This document shows, piece after piece, positions 35,254-44,474 of a DNA stretch of 64,000 bases (positions within the stretch are counted from its first letter, which is position 1; each line of letters begins with the position of its first letter). The DNA lies in contig NZ_JAUNVZ010000002.1 of assembly GCF_030540545.1 (NCBI RefSeq), positions 267,261 to 331,260 of the forward strand. Direction: 5' to 3'. The DNA comes from Rothia sp. (in: high G+C Gram-positive bacteria). Lineage in GTDB: Bacteria > Actinomycetota > Actinomycetes > Actinomycetales > Micrococcaceae. The notes beneath the pieces are model-generated. The model was not told the origin of the DNA, made no database searches, and saw nothing but the letters and a program-made list of their open reading frames with translations. The position numbers and the translations under genes are program-made.

Positions 35254-36201
35254 ATGGCAGAGAACATCACCGAGCTTGAAAACAGCATCCGCACCCACCT
35301 GATCAGTCGCGATTGGCTCAACCTGCACCACGCAGCCACCGACCTGAACAAACTCGACCCCGGCAACCTGCTGGCCCTCACCGGCCTGGCACGCGCCCAC
35401 CAAAACCTCGGACAGCTGGAAGCTGCCTACACCTACGCGCACGCAGCCAGCACCAAAGACGCCACCAACACCGACCTGCTGGAACTCGAAGCAGAGATCG
35501 CGCAGCAGATGGGCAATAATAACCGCGCCATTGAGCTCTACACCCAGCTTAAAAACCTCGACCCTCTCGAACCCCGCTATATCAGCGCCCTCACCGCAGC
35601 CCTCAACGCTGCAGGACGCATCGACGAAGCCCAAAAAGAAGCACTCAAAGGCGCAGAATTCTTCGGCGCAGACAGCGGGCTGGGCAATGTACACCGCAGC
35701 ATCGTCGCCACCAGCCTGGATAACGACCTGCAACAGGCGCGCTCCCTGGCCCGCCCCTACAAAGAAGGCTGGATCTACACTAGCAAAGAAAACGCTGAAA
35801 CCGCCCTGCGTGTGCTCACCGGCGCATCCAGCTCCCTCTTCGAAGCCACCGCCCAACAGCAGACAGACTACGCCTACCTGGTACAAGCAGCCGAAAGCAC
35901 CCGCAAACGCCGCTTCTCCTGGCCCAAACACTGGGCAGCCGTACTCTACGCTATCTTCGTGATCCCCATGCTCTTCGCACCGCTGACCATGCCCGGCTCA
36001 TTCATTCAAAGCCACTATAAACAATACGGTGAGGGTGCGCCCGGGGCTTTTGTTCAGGGAATCATGGGATTCGGATTCGGTGTAGCGTGCTGCGCCCTAT
36101 TCATCTGGCTCTTTTTCAAATACTTCTACATTCCCGGCTGGCAAGCCAATGCGCGCCTGATCAAAAATAGCGCCCGCACGCAGCACCCATTTAGCCGCTA
36201 A
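35254..36201 (+). CDS. TPR-repeat protein with C-terminal membrane anchor
   Basis: 315 residues. Several tetratricopeptide-like helix pairs (about 10-135) include NLLALTGLARAHQNLGQLEAAYTYA and NNRAIELYTQLKNLDPLEPRYISALTAALNAAGRIDEA. Two membrane segments follow at about 228-250 and 272-292, then a basic tail. No enzyme motif. It may be a scaffold on the inner membrane face. GGAAAGG supplies the ribosome site. Codons end mostly in C or A, like those of the prfB region. Confidence 0.72.
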   Translation: MAENITELENSIRTHLISRDWLNLHHAATDLNKLDPGNLLALTGLARAHQNLGQLEAAYTYAHAASTKDATNTDLLELEAEIAQQMGNNNRAIELYTQLKNLDPLEPRYISALTAALNAAGRIDEAQKEALKGAEFFGADSGLGNVHRSIVATSLDNDLQQARSLARPYKEGWIYTSKENAETALRVLTGASSSLFEATAQQQTDYAYLVQAAESTRKRRFSWPKHWAAVLYAIFVIPMLFAPLTMPGSFIQSHYKQYGEGAPGAFVQGIMGFGFGVACCALFIWLFFKYFYIPGWQANARLIKNSARTQHPFSR

Positions 36202-36352
36202 AAAAGCTGCGATACTCGGCCTGTTCCAAACGCTGACCCATAAATTCAATAAGCTCTCGCGTGAGCTCACTGGCCGAATTCGACACGTAGAAACCGTACC
36301 CCTTGAGGAAAGACCCCTCAAGGGGTTTCTGTATAGTACCCGGGAAAAAGTC
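36191..36352 (-). pseudogene. Start-less gene remnant (C-terminal fragment)
   Basis: Directly after the alpha/beta hydrolase, in another frame, the minus strand reads WYDFFPGTIQKPLEGSFLKG, then YGFYVSNSASELTRELIEFM and GQRLEQAEYRSFFSG before TAA. The residues look like a real protein end with an amphipathic helix, but no start codon or ribosome site precedes it. It converges with and overlaps the TPR gene by 11 bases. It may be what is left of a deleted gene. I do not recognise the family; chance is possible. Confidence 0.3.
36298..36326 (+). terminator. Hairpin after the TPR gene
   Basis: ACCCCTTGAGG and CCTCAAGGGGT form an 11-pair stem with a seven-base loop, followed by TTCTGT. It lies about 100 bases after the stop. 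On the other strand it falls inside a start-less remnant frame. Confidence 0.6.
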
Positions 36353-37373
36353 ATACCAGGCGGCGGTAGAAAGACGCCAAAGTATCGAAAGGAATCAGAT
36401 TCTTATCGTAGTAGAGGCTTACATGATCGGCATCGGGAACTACAATGAGTTCCTTAGGTTCAGCAGTCATAGCGTATGCATCCTCAGAATAATAACGGGA
36501 ATGAGCATTCTCACCGGTAATAAAAAGAACCGGACGGGGAGAAATCGCAGCCAAACGGCGGTACTGAGGGAATGCAAAGAACGGTAGAGGAGTAGTGGAC
36601 ACCCAGCCGGTCGTAGAATTCACCGAACGAGGGTGCTCTGCAGCGTCACGGTAGTACCAGGCAAAACGCTTGAGCATCTCGGGAGCCTCAGCGGGTAGCT
36701 GCTCAGGCTTGGGCAGACCAAACATCTCCGGATGTATGGTACCGGACTCATCAAAAATCATTTCGTGAGGGCCAAAAGCAACGTCACCGGAATCAACCAT
36801 CGCCCAGCGCTGTGCAGCCAGGTAGTCAAGCACCTGGCGGCGTTGCTCATCACTGTAGCTATCCATAAAACCGTCGGCAATGCTGCGGGACATATCGTAC
36901 ATAGCGGTGACTGCCACAGCTTTAATACGTGGGTCAACGCTGGCTGCGGTTAACGCCATGCCGCTCAGACCGCAAATACCCAGAGCAGCGATTGCTTCGC
37001 GGTTGACTTGGGGGAGAGTTCCCATAAAGTCAACAGCGGCACTAAAATCCTCGGTAAAGATTTCCGGGGAAGCAATATCTCGAGATGCCCCACCACTTTC
37101 GCCCGTAAAGGACGGGTCAAAGGCCAGAGTCACAAAACCGCGGGCTGCTAGCTCCTGCGCATGGAAGCCACTGGTCTGTTCCTTGACGGCACCGAAAGCG
37201 CCCGAGACAACAATAGCGATGCAAGACGCGGGAGCAGCCTGTTCAAAGCCCTCTGGCAGGTAAAGATCGCCCACCAGCTCAATACCGTAACGGTTGGTAA
37301 AACGAACCTTACGGGCATTAATCTGGGGGTAAATCTCGAAGGTGCGGGTGTCAACAGATTCGGAATAAGACAT
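36351..37373 (-). CDS. Alpha/beta hydrolase, YcjY-like
   Basis: 340 residues from the ATG at 37373, which has GGAGAG just upstream; a GTG four codons earlier is possible. An alpha/beta fold is clear: VVSGAFGAVKEQTSG (oxyanion region), LAFDPSFTGESGG, GICGLSGMAL near the nucleophile elbow (G-x-S-G) and a final DADHVSLYY with the catalytic His. It resembles the dienelactone-hydrolase-like/YcjY peptidase group. Substrate unknown. Single gene with no clear partners. Confidence 0.8.
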   Translation of the reverse strand: MSYSESVDTRTFEIYPQINARKVRFTNRYGIELVGDLYLPEGFEQAAPASCIAIVVSGAFGAVKEQTSGFHAQELAARGFVTLAFDPSFTGESGGASRDIASPEIFTEDFSAAVDFMGTLPQVNREAIAALGICGLSGMALTAASVDPRIKAVAVTAMYDMSRSIADGFMDSYSDEQRRQVLDYLAAQRWAMVDSGDVAFGPHEMIFDESGTIHPEMFGLPKPEQLPAEAPEMLKRFAWYYRDAAEHPRSVNSTTGWVSTTPLPFFAFPQYRRLAAISPRPVLFITGENAHSRYYSEDAYAMTAEPKELIVVPDADHVSLYYDKNLIPFDTLASFYRRLV

Positions 37374-37527
37374 GAGGCTCTCCACATCCGGGATAGATAT
37401 ATAGTTGTGGTCATTATACTCCCCGTACAGCGTATAGATTTATCGGTAGGATGCCTGCATGAAAGGGCGGTTGGTACGCGGATAGTGCGCAGCCTCGCCA
37501 CGCTTTTCTAAAGAGAATAGAAACATA

Positions 37528-37560
37528 GTGGGCCGCCCCTACTCATGAGGGACGGCCCAC
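37528..37560 (-). terminator. Terminator of glnA
   Basis: On the minus strand GTGGGCCGTCCCT, CATGAGT, then AGGGGCGGCCCAC makes a 13-base stem with one mismatch, followed by TATGTTTC. Confidence 0.8.
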
Positions 37561-37585
37561 GATTTTTATGCAGTTATTGTACGGA

Positions 37586-39019
37586 TTAGACGCCGTAGTA
37601 CAGCTGGTATTCCAGCGGGTGCGGAACCAGAGACAGGGGCTCCAGCTCGTTCTTACGCTTGTAGTCAATCCACGCCTGGATCAGATCCTCGGTGAACACA
37701 CCACCTTCGAGCAGGAACTTGTGGTCTGCTTCCAAAGCCTCCAGAGCCTCCTCCAGGTTTGCCGGAGCCTTCTTAATGTCCTTGGCTTCCTCAGCGGGCA
37801 GCTCGTACAGGTCCTTATCAATCGGTGCGGGCGGCTCAATGCGGTTGCGGATACCGTCCAGACCAGCCATCAGCTGAGCGGCGAAAGCGAAGTAGGGGTT
37901 CGCGCTGGGGTCGGGCGCGCGGAACTCCAAGCGCTTAGCCTTGGGGTTGGTGCCGGTAATCGGGATACGGATACCAGCGGAGCGGTTACCCTGCGAGTAC
38001 ACCATGTTCACGGGAGCCTCGTAACCGGGCACCAGACGCTTATAGGAGTTCACGGTCGGGTTGGTGAATGCCAGCACAGCAGAGGAGTGCTCAATCAGAC
38101 CACCAATGTACCAGCGCGCCAGATCGGAGAGGTTTGCGTAGCCGCGCTCATCGTAGAACAGGGGCTCACCATTGGACCACAGGGACTGGTGGCAGTGCAT
38201 ACCGGAACCGTTATCGCCGAACACGGGCTTGGGCATGAAGGTCACGCTCTTACCCCAGGCGTCAGCGGTGCCCTTAATAACGTACTTGAACTTCAGCAGG
38301 TCATCCGCTGCCTTGGTCAGGGTGTCGAACTTGTAGTTGATTTCTGCCTGGCCGGCTGCGCCCACCTCGTGGTGGCTGCGCTCAACTTCCAGACCCACGC
38401 GGTCCAGCTCAACGCACATGGCGTCGCGCAAATCAGCCTGCTTATCCACGGGGGAGACAGGGAAGTAGCCTCCCTTGACGGGGGTCTTATTACCCAGGTT
38501 GCCGCCCTCTTCCTTGCGGCCGGTGTTCCAGGGAGCCTCGTCGGAGTCGATTGTGTAGAACACGGAGTTGGGCTCTACCTGGTAGCGCACATCCTCGAAG
38601 ACGAAGAACTCAGCCTCGGAGGCGAAGAACGCGGTGTCCGCAATACCGGTGGATGCCAGGTACTCTTCGGCACGCTCTGCCACGCCGCGCGGGTCGCGGT
38701 GGTAGGGCTCACCGGTGCGGGGGTTGACGATGGAGCAGATGAAGACCAGGGTCTTCTCAATACGGAAGGGGTCAATGTATGCGGATTCGATGGAAGGAAT
38801 CAGCTGCATATCGGATTCCGCGATGCCCTGGAAACCGCGGATGGAGGAGCCATCGAAAAGCTGACCGTTGATGAAGAAGTCCTCATCAATTGCCTTGGCG
38901 GGAAGGTTGAAGTGCTGCTGCACGCCGGGAAGGTCGGTGAAGCGAATGTCGACAAAGACGACCTCTTCGTCCTTGATGTAGGACAGCACGTCGGCTGCGG
39001 TAGTGTCTGCGGTAAACAT
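37586..39019 (-). CDS. glnA: Glutamine synthetase, type I
   Basis: 477 residues. The beta-grasp N-terminus is followed by [40 protein letters not shown] and [11 protein letters not shown], which hold metal, ammonia and ATP sites. Tyr405 in [10 protein letters not shown] is the adenylylation site, so activity is probably controlled by GlnE. It makes glutamine from glutamate and ammonia. AGGGAG lies nine bases before the ATG. An RDD protein is divergent and a DUF4191-like protein lies nearby, as in mycobacteria. Confidence 0.95.
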   Translation of the reverse strand: MFTADTTAADVLSYIKDEEVVFVDIRFTDLPGVQQHFNLPAKAIDEDFFINGQLFDGSSIRGFQGIAESDMQLIPSIESAYIDPFRIEKTLVFICSIVNPRTGEPYHRDPRGVAERAEEYLASTGIADTAFFASEAEFFVFEDVRYQVEPNSVFYTIDSDEAPWNTGRKEEGGNLGNKTPVKGGYFPVSPVDKQADLRDAMCVELDRVGLEVERSHHEVGAAGQAEINYKFDTLTKAADDLLKFKYVIKGTADAWGKSVTFMPKPVFGDNGSGMHCHQSLWSNGEPLFYDERGYANLSDLARWYIGGLIEHSSAVLAFTNPTVNSYKRLVPGYEAPVNMVYSQGNRSAGIRIPITGTNPKAKRLEFRAPDPSANPYFAFAAQLMAGLDGIRNRIEPPAPIDKDLYELPAEEAKDIKKAPANLEEALEALEADHKFLLEGGVFTEDLIQAWIDYKRKNELEPLSLVPHPLEYQLYYGV

Positions 39020-39380
39020 AGTGGATGGCTCCCTAAGTTAGATTCTAAAGTGGATACACCGCTCGCCCCGTTCGCGAAGCAATGAACGCTGTATCACTAT
39101 CTAGTCTACGGCTTTTGCTCTCGCCGCGTGGTGCTTTTATGTTGCAGATTTGTTAAAAATCCCCGAAGCTTTTTTACATGAGCGCCGGGATCGGGAGAGA
39201 AGAATAGCTAGGGTGGGCATCAAGAAACACCAAATAGCAGGAATCGGTGCTGCTGCTCAACAATGTAAAGACGAGGAAAAGATAAGGACTATAAGACCCA
39301 GAAACTAAGGGAAGGAAATCCTTAGCAATAGTGGTATAGACCTCTAGATTTGAAGGTTTTTCTCTGCCATAATGGCTCCC
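39020..39380. other. Divergent control region of glnA and the RDD gene
   Basis: 361 bases without a gene. On the plus side an extended -10 (TGC-CATAAT at 39365-39373) puts a start near the second ATG of the RDD gene. I find no clear GlnR or AmtR palindrome. A short GCTTTTTTAC run near 39168 could be part of the glnA leader. Confidence 0.4.
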
Positions 39381-39815
39381 ATGGCGTTCCCTCATCGGCT
39401 CGGCTCATGGCTGGGCGAACAGCTACGACATCAGAGCTATCCCGGAGAATACATGGGATTGCCCCGGCACGGGCGGGGCTCCATTGCAAGCCCATTTTCC
39501 CGTGCCCTGAGCTTTAGCGCCGATGCTGCTCTCTGCCACACGCTCGTGCTTTTCTTCGCGCCCATTCCGGATATTCTAACCACCCTATTGCTCTTCTGGG
39601 TGTACCAAATGATTGCAGGAAGTACCGGGCATAGCTTTGGCGCGATCCTCATAGGAATTCGAGTACAAACCCTGCAAGGTCAGCGCCCCGGCTGGGCCAA
39701 TGGCGTGATGCGCGCGAGCATGACCATGTGCGTGCTGCCGGCGCTCGTGCTGGATGTAGATACCCGCGCCGTGCACGATCGAGCCTGCCAAACTATTGTG
39801 TTACGTACGCGCTAA
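39381..39815 (+). CDS. RDD-family membrane protein
   Basis: 144 residues from the second ATG; the first (39372) overlaps the predicted -10 box. The start MAFPHRLGSWLGEQ and GLPRHGRGSIASPFSRALSFSADAA matches the usual actinobacterial RDD protein beside glnA. Two or three membrane segments follow (for example VLFFAPIPDILTTLLLFWVYQMI). RDD proteins are probable small transporters or chaperones; the function here is unknown. The mRNA may be leaderless. Confidence 0.8.
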   Translation: MAFPHRLGSWLGEQLRHQSYPGEYMGLPRHGRGSIASPFSRALSFSADAALCHTLVLFFAPIPDILTTLLLFWVYQMIAGSTGHSFGAILIGIRVQTLQGQRPGWANGVMRASMTMCVLPALVLDVDTRAVHDRACQTIVLRTR

Positions 39816-39856
39816 GGGTGCCTCTTGCAGTGCGCATACAGACAAAAGCGCAGAGC

Positions 39857-39895
39857 AAAGCCCCGGTGTCATCTCAACGATGACACCGGGGCTTT
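39857..39895. terminator. Bidirectional terminator
   Basis: AAAGCCCCGGTGTCATC and GATGACACCGGGGCTTT are perfect 17-base complements with a five-base loop, between two convergent genes. Confidence 0.9.
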
Positions 39896-39913
39896 ACGTA
39901 AATTCTAGAAGGT

Positions 39914-40645
39914 TTAGCGGCCTCGCATAGCGCGACGATCCGGGCGAGCACGCATCGGGTCAATACCCTTGGGCATAGCGCGCATGGGGTTACGCATATT
40001 GTTCATGGTCTGCAGACGCTGAGAAACCTTATGCATTTCCTCATTGGTCAGGCGAATATCCTTACCCTGCTCCTTCATGACCTTGGTCAGACCTTTCATG
40101 GTCTTCTCCAGATCCTTCAGATCCACCTGACCCTCATCGTGACCGGTCTGAATCACGTGAACGGGCACATTCGGGGTCACAATGCGCAGGTTCTTCTTCT
40201 CCTTCTCAACCAGCGGCTTCACGCGAGACCAGGGGCCCTCGGTCACCAGTACAATACCGGGCTTACCCACGGCGCGGAACACAACATCCTGAGCGCGGTT
40301 CGCGGCAACGGGCTGCTCCTCCACAATCCAGCCACGGCGAATGGAGTTCAGCACAGCACCGGAACGGCCGGGCTGATCCTCAATCTGCGCGTAGGCTGCG
40401 GTGCGGGCGCGGCGGCCCAGAATCAGCATGGCAACAATAGCAGCCAGGCCCAGACCCAGAATCAGGAAGGTAATCCAGTTGCCCAGCAGCACACCAATCA
40501 CAAGGGATACGAGCAGGGTGCCCAGGGATGCCAGGAGTAGAATCCAACCAATGTTCGGGTCCTGCTTCTTGGTCTCGCGGTAGACCTGCTTAATCTGGGA
40601 GAAAGTGCCCGGACGGCGTTCCTTCTTCTGCTTCTTTTCAGCCAC
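39914..40645 (-). CDS. DUF4191-family membrane protein
   Basis: 243 residues. A basic N-terminus (AEKKQKKERRPGTFSQIKQ) precedes two membrane segments (about 30-52 and 55-75). A cytoplasmic domain with RRGWIVEEQPVAANRAQDVVFRAVGKPGIVLVTEGP follows, then a charged C-terminal tail rich in Met and Arg. The family is found next to glnA and lipA in actinobacteria (Rv2219-like). Function unknown. Confidence 0.85.
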   Translation of the reverse strand: MAEKKQKKERRPGTFSQIKQVYRETKKQDPNIGWILLLASLGTLLVSLVIGVLLGNWITFLILGLGLAAIVAMLILGRRARTAAYAQIEDQPGRSGAVLNSIRRGWIVEEQPVAANRAQDVVFRAVGKPGIVLVTEGPWSRVKPLVEKEKKNLRIVTPNVPVHVIQTGHDEGQVDLKDLEKTMKGLTKVMKEQGKDIRLTNEEMHKVSQRLQTMNNMRNPMRAMPKGIDPMRARPDRRAMRGR

Positions 40646-40777
40646 GGTATGTCCTTGAAATCAAATATGAACAGGGGATAGGTACCCGGGCACAAAACAC
40701 ACACGGGTACCAACTATCTATCATAACCCACACATGCCCCGCTCACCTAGAAAATAGGGGCGTAGGAGTGGAGAAAA

Positions 40778-40815
40778 AGAGCGTCTGTCCCGACCTTTGC
40801 CGGGACAGACGCTCT
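40778..40815 (-). terminator. Terminator of lipA
   Basis: AGAGCGTCTGTCCCG and CGGGACAGACGCTCT form a perfect 15-pair stem with an eight-base loop. On the minus strand TTTTTCTCC follows. Confidence 0.9.
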
Positions 40816-40824
40816 GCCCAATTT

Positions 40825-41838
40825 TTAGAGGCCTGCAGCAACCAGAGTTGCAGCTTCCTGCATCGCCGGGCTATTGGATTCCTCAGCAATGTGAGCCAGA
40901 GAAGCGGGAATCTCGTAGCCGTTCTTCTTCATCGCGCGAGCCCAGAGGCGACCTGCACGGTAGGAGGAACGAACCATGGGGCCAGCCATAACACCGGCGA
41001 AGCCAATCTCCTCAGCCAGCTTAGACAGCTCCAGGAATTCCTGAGGCTTAACCCAACGCTCAATGGGGTGGAAGAGCGGGCCGGGGCGCAGGTACTGCGT
41101 CAGGGTAATGATATCGGTACCGGCATCGTGCAGATCGCACAGCGCCTCGTAAATCTCATCATTGGTCTCGCCCATACCCAGAATCAGGTTGGACTTGGTC
41201 ACTAGACCAGCTTCCTTTGCCTGGGTAATAACATCCAAGGAACGCTCATAGCGGAACGCGGGGCGAATCTGACGGAAGATGCGCGGCACGGTCTCCAGGT
41301 TATGCGCAAAAACCTCAGGCTTTGCGTCAATCACCTTCTGAACATGCTCGGGAACACCCTTGAAGTCGGGTACGAGCATCTCCACACCGGTGTTGGGGCA
41401 CATCTTGTGAATCTGGCGGGTGGTCTCAGCGTAGAGCCATGCGCCGCCGTCTTCCAGATCGTCACGAGCCACGCCGGTCACGGTTGCGTAGCGCAGACCC
41501 ATAACCTTCACGTTCTTAGCGACCTTAAAAGGCTCAGCGTAATCCACGGCAACGGGCTTACCGGTAGCAATATTGCAGAAGTCGCAGCGGCGGGTACACT
41601 CGGAACCACCGATCAGGTAGGTTGCTTCGCGGTCTTCCCAGCATTCGTAAATATTGGGGCAGCCGGCTTCTTCACACACGGTATGCAGACCCTGGCCACG
41701 TGCCAGTTCACGCATCTCGTTGTATTCCGGACCCACGATAGCCTTGGTCTTAATCCAGTGCGGCTTCTTCTCGATGGGTACTTCGGCGTTGCGAGCCTCG
41801 ACGCGCAGTAGTTTGCGGCCTTCAGGCTTTGCACTCAT
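40825..41838 (-). CDS. lipA: Lipoyl synthase
   Basis: 337 residues, radical SAM enzyme. The auxiliary cluster Cys are 55, 60 and 66 ([12 protein letters not shown]). The SAM cluster Cys are 81, 85 and 88 (CTRRCDFC). It inserts two sulfurs into protein-bound octanoate. The ATG follows AGGATG. lipB lies 289 bases upstream in the same direction with its own promoter space between, and the acceptor E2 protein is encoded 3 kb away. Confidence 0.96.
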   Translation of the reverse strand: MSAKPEGRKLLRVEARNAEVPIEKKPHWIKTKAIVGPEYNEMRELARGQGLHTVCEEAGCPNIYECWEDREATYLIGGSECTRRCDFCNIATGKPVAVDYAEPFKVAKNVKVMGLRYATVTGVARDDLEDGGAWLYAETTRQIHKMCPNTGVEMLVPDFKGVPEHVQKVIDAKPEVFAHNLETVPRIFRQIRPAFRYERSLDVITQAKEAGLVTKSNLILGMGETNDEIYEALCDLHDAGTDIITLTQYLRPGPLFHPIERWVKPQEFLELSKLAEEIGFAGVMAGPMVRSSYRAGRLWARAMKKNGYEIPASLAHIAEESNSPAMQEAATLVAAGL

Positions 41839-42127
41839 GAAAACATCCTATTCGTCTCGATGGGCCCTCGGTATGCATGGGCTTCTCTTATTGTACGCCC
41901 GGGGTTCTATCCCGGTCGTCATAATTAAGCGCAGGGCGTGCGGTACGCTCAGAGCGTGGTTGCTCAAGGTTCCGTTGCCTAGTGTACGCGGGTTTTGTGG
42001 CTCTGACTAGGGTAGTGCATAAACCTTTATCCCAAGGACAACCTTAGTTAGAGTCCACACAACAGCTAGTTCTCTTAGGGTACTCCAGTACAGAGTCACA
42101 CCCTCTATAACGCTGGATACAAAGAAT

Positions 42128-42820
42128 TTAGTCCTCAATCACCGCAATAGCTTCGCCGGGCTCAAAAACCTTACCCAGTTTATCGGCATACTTCTCCAGC
42201 TCAGCAGCCACGCGTTCCACCACATCTGCAGGGTTAATGGTGCGACCCAGCTGCTCGCTCATGCTAGTCACGCCCGCATCGGTAATACCGCAGGGAATAA
42301 ACTGCGAGAAGGGATTCAAATCATTGGAGCAGTTCAGGGCGAAACCGTGCATAGTGGTTCGCTTGGACACGCGAATACCGATAGCGGCAATCTTCTTATC
42401 CGGGGTGATGCCGTCGCCGAGCACCCACACGCCGCTGCGACCCTCAACGCGCTCGCCCTTAATGCCGTAATCTGCGAGCACATTCATGAGGATCTCTTCA
42501 ATAATGCGCACGTAGGCAACCACGTCAAAGGGGTCTTCGGGCAGACGAACAATGGGGTAGCCAACCAACTGGCCGGGGCCGTGCCAGGTGAGCTTGCCGC
42601 CTCGGTCGATCTTGACCACGGGGGTTTTATCGTCGGTGGGGTATTCGTGGTCTTCGGTGCGCTTGCCGGCGGTAATGACGGCTTCGTGTTCCAATAGCAG
42701 GATGGTGTTCTGGCGGGTTTGTGCGGCAACTTCAGCGTGAATGGTACGCTGCAGCTCCAGTGCCTCGAGATAGGGTACATAGGTGGGCGCGAAGCCCAGC
42801 TTCTCAATGATGACAGACAT
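42128..42820 (-). CDS. lipB: Lipoate-protein ligase B (octanoyltransferase)
   Basis: 230 residues. [19 protein letters not shown] holds the substrate His. Lys143 (DKKIAAIG) and Cys164 ([11 protein letters not shown]) are the catalytic pair. It moves octanoyl from acyl carrier protein to the lipoyl domains. The product goes to LipA. A DnaA-box cluster lies just upstream of its start. Confidence 0.95.
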   Translation of the reverse strand: MSVIIEKLGFAPTYVPYLEALELQRTIHAEVAAQTRQNTILLLEHEAVITAGKRTEDHEYPTDDKTPVVKIDRGGKLTWHGPGQLVGYPIVRLPEDPFDVVAYVRIIEEILMNVLADYGIKGERVEGRSGVWVLGDGITPDKKIAAIGIRVSKRTTMHGFALNCSNDLNPFSQFIPCGITDAGVTSMSEQLGRTINPADVVERVAAELEKYADKLGKVFEPGEAIAVIED

Positions 42821-42862
42821 ACTACTACCTTAGACCTGTAGCCTGTATCTACAAAAATCTCT

Positions 42863-42937
42863 TTGTCCACAGTGAACAGAGTTCGTCATATAGAATGCGG
42901 TGCGTGTCCGAGCCTGTGGATAGGGGAGTTATCCACA
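42863..42937. promoter_or_regulatory. DnaA-box cluster upstream of the pseudokinase
   Basis: TTATCCACA at 42929-42937 is a perfect box. TGTGGATAG (42915-42923, reverse orientation) and TTGTCCACA (42863-42871) each have one mismatch. All three lie in the 210-base gap between divergent lipB and the pseudokinase gene. Confidence 0.6.
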
Positions 42938-43030
42938 TGAATTATGATTATCAAGCGATATATAACGATATATTTCAGTAAGTTTCATGTCATTTAGACA
43001 GTAAATGACTCTATATGCTCAGATAACACT

Positions 43031-44389
43031 ATGACTATGTATCTGAGTTTTAAAAATCTCATCGATGAGAACCCGCAGCGCACCCTGTGGAATGTTCACC
43101 TGGCGTCTGAACATAGCGATGAGGCAATACCCGTGTCTATCTCCCTGCCCACGGGAGAATATAGTCTTGTGCAAACATCCGTCTCGAGCCCTGAAAGCGA
43201 GTCTTTTTATTGCGCCCTGGAGCCTATAGAGAGCCTGGCAACCCTGTGCGCCGTGACCCGTAGCGGAGCAGACACACGTCTATGGTACGCCCCGCACCTA
43301 GCTGGCACCCTGGAGCAGGTACTTGAACAACGTGGAGCGTTGAGCCTTGAAGAAAGCCTGAATTGCGCTCTCGCTCTGAGCGGCGCCCTTGAATATCTGC
43401 ACTCTCGGGGAGCGGCACACGGAAGGCTCACAGCTGATTCGGTTCTGCTGAATCTGCACGGTGAGCCGGCGCTGATACATGCCCTCTACGCGCCCGATGA
43501 GCAGGAGCCCGTCAGCGTCCAGGAACAGCGCGCGGCGGAGGACGCACGAGCCTGCGCAGCGCTACTGTGGAAAGCCCTCACGGGGGTAGAACCCGGGGCA
43601 ACCCACGAGCGCATCCCCCTACCCCTGCATATTGATTCTCAGGGTGAGAGAGGAGAGATCGAGAGAAACGAATTTATTATTGAGCTGGCTCATATTCTGG
43701 AATCCATGCTGGATGCTGAACAGCCGCAGATTCGTGCGCTGAGTCAGCTGCTGCAGCACATGCCCTCTTGCCTGAAACCTGCGCCCATTAACGCCTATAG
43801 TAGTGCTCCTGAGGATATCCGGTCGAGGCTAATTCTTGAATCCGGTGTACCGGCTGTGAAAGGCAAGAAGAGAGTAGGAACCGGGCAGCGCGTACCTCAC
43901 CGAAGGCTGAAGTCTGAGGGGAAGAAGGGGCGTAAACCAGAGAAGGGATCGTGGGCAGTTCTCCTGAGCCTGGTCGCGGTGATTGCTCTTGCGGGCGCTG
44001 TGCTATCCACCAGGGCAGTCCCCATGCCTTGGAGTCTATCGCCGCAGAGCATAGCCCAGAGTACAGATGGTAGCGAACAGAGCTTAGATAGCGAAGCGCA
44101 GAGCCAAGCCATTATTCGTAGACTCTTGGAAGAACGAAACCGCTGGCTGCAGGTGGAGGGTAAAGAAACCATTCGACTCGCTGATACCACCATCATTGAG
44201 CAGAATCGAGAACGCATTGAGAGCGTGCTGATTATTGAATCGGACTATCACGCCAGCGATGAAGAAATTGCCCGCGAAAAGCTACAGGTCGCTGAGGGCA
44301 AGACTCGCCAGCGAGTACATTGCGTGCTGCTTTACGAGAACGGCTCCTGGCGTATCCACAGCATTAATGCCATTGACTGGGAAAAATAA
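43031..44389 (+). CDS. Membrane-anchored pseudokinase
   Basis: 452 residues. The first 260 residues have a protein-kinase-like layout: LEQRGALSLEESLNCALALSGALEYLHSRG, then HGRLTADSVLLNLHGEPALI where a kinase has HRDLKPxNILL and DFG. The catalytic Asp of HRD is Arg, the metal Asn is Ser, and DFG is absent. A basic juxtamembrane stretch (about 280-305) is followed by one membrane helix (307-328). An extracytoplasmic alpha/beta domain completes it. It is probably catalytically dead and works by binding. It resembles the STPK pseudokinases of actinobacterial envelope control. The start may be leaderless (GATAAC at 43020). Confidence 0.65.
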   Translation: MTMYLSFKNLIDENPQRTLWNVHLASEHSDEAIPVSISLPTGEYSLVQTSVSSPESESFYCALEPIESLATLCAVTRSGADTRLWYAPHLAGTLEQVLEQRGALSLEESLNCALALSGALEYLHSRGAAHGRLTADSVLLNLHGEPALIHALYAPDEQEPVSVQEQRAAEDARACAALLWKALTGVEPGATHERIPLPLHIDSQGERGEIERNEFIIELAHILESMLDAEQPQIRALSQLLQHMPSCLKPAPINAYSSAPEDIRSRLILESGVPAVKGKKRVGTGQRVPHRRLKSEGKKGRKPEKGSWAVLLSLVAVIALAGAVLSTRAVPMPWSLSPQSIAQSTDGSEQSLDSEAQSQAIIRRLLEERNRWLQVEGKETIRLADTTIIEQNRERIESVLIIESDYHASDEEIAREKLQVAEGKTRQRVHCVLLYENGSWRIHSINAIDWEK

Positions 44390-44397
44390 TATAGCAA

Positions 44398-44434
44398 AAG
44401 CGCCGATGCACTCATTAAGAGTACATCGGCGCTT
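44398..44434. terminator. Bidirectional terminator
   Basis: AAGCGCCGATG-C-ACTC, ATTAA loop, GAGT-A-CATCGGCGCTT. One mismatch interrupts a 15-pair stem between convergent genes. Confidence 0.8.
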
Positions 44435-44474
44435 AAGCTACCTAGGTAGTCAAACCTCAAGGTGAGTTATGGGA

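Noticed and set aside
42863-42937. Chromosomal replication origin
   Set aside because: No dnaA, dnaN or rpmH nearby and only three boxes; better read as a DnaA-binding locus.
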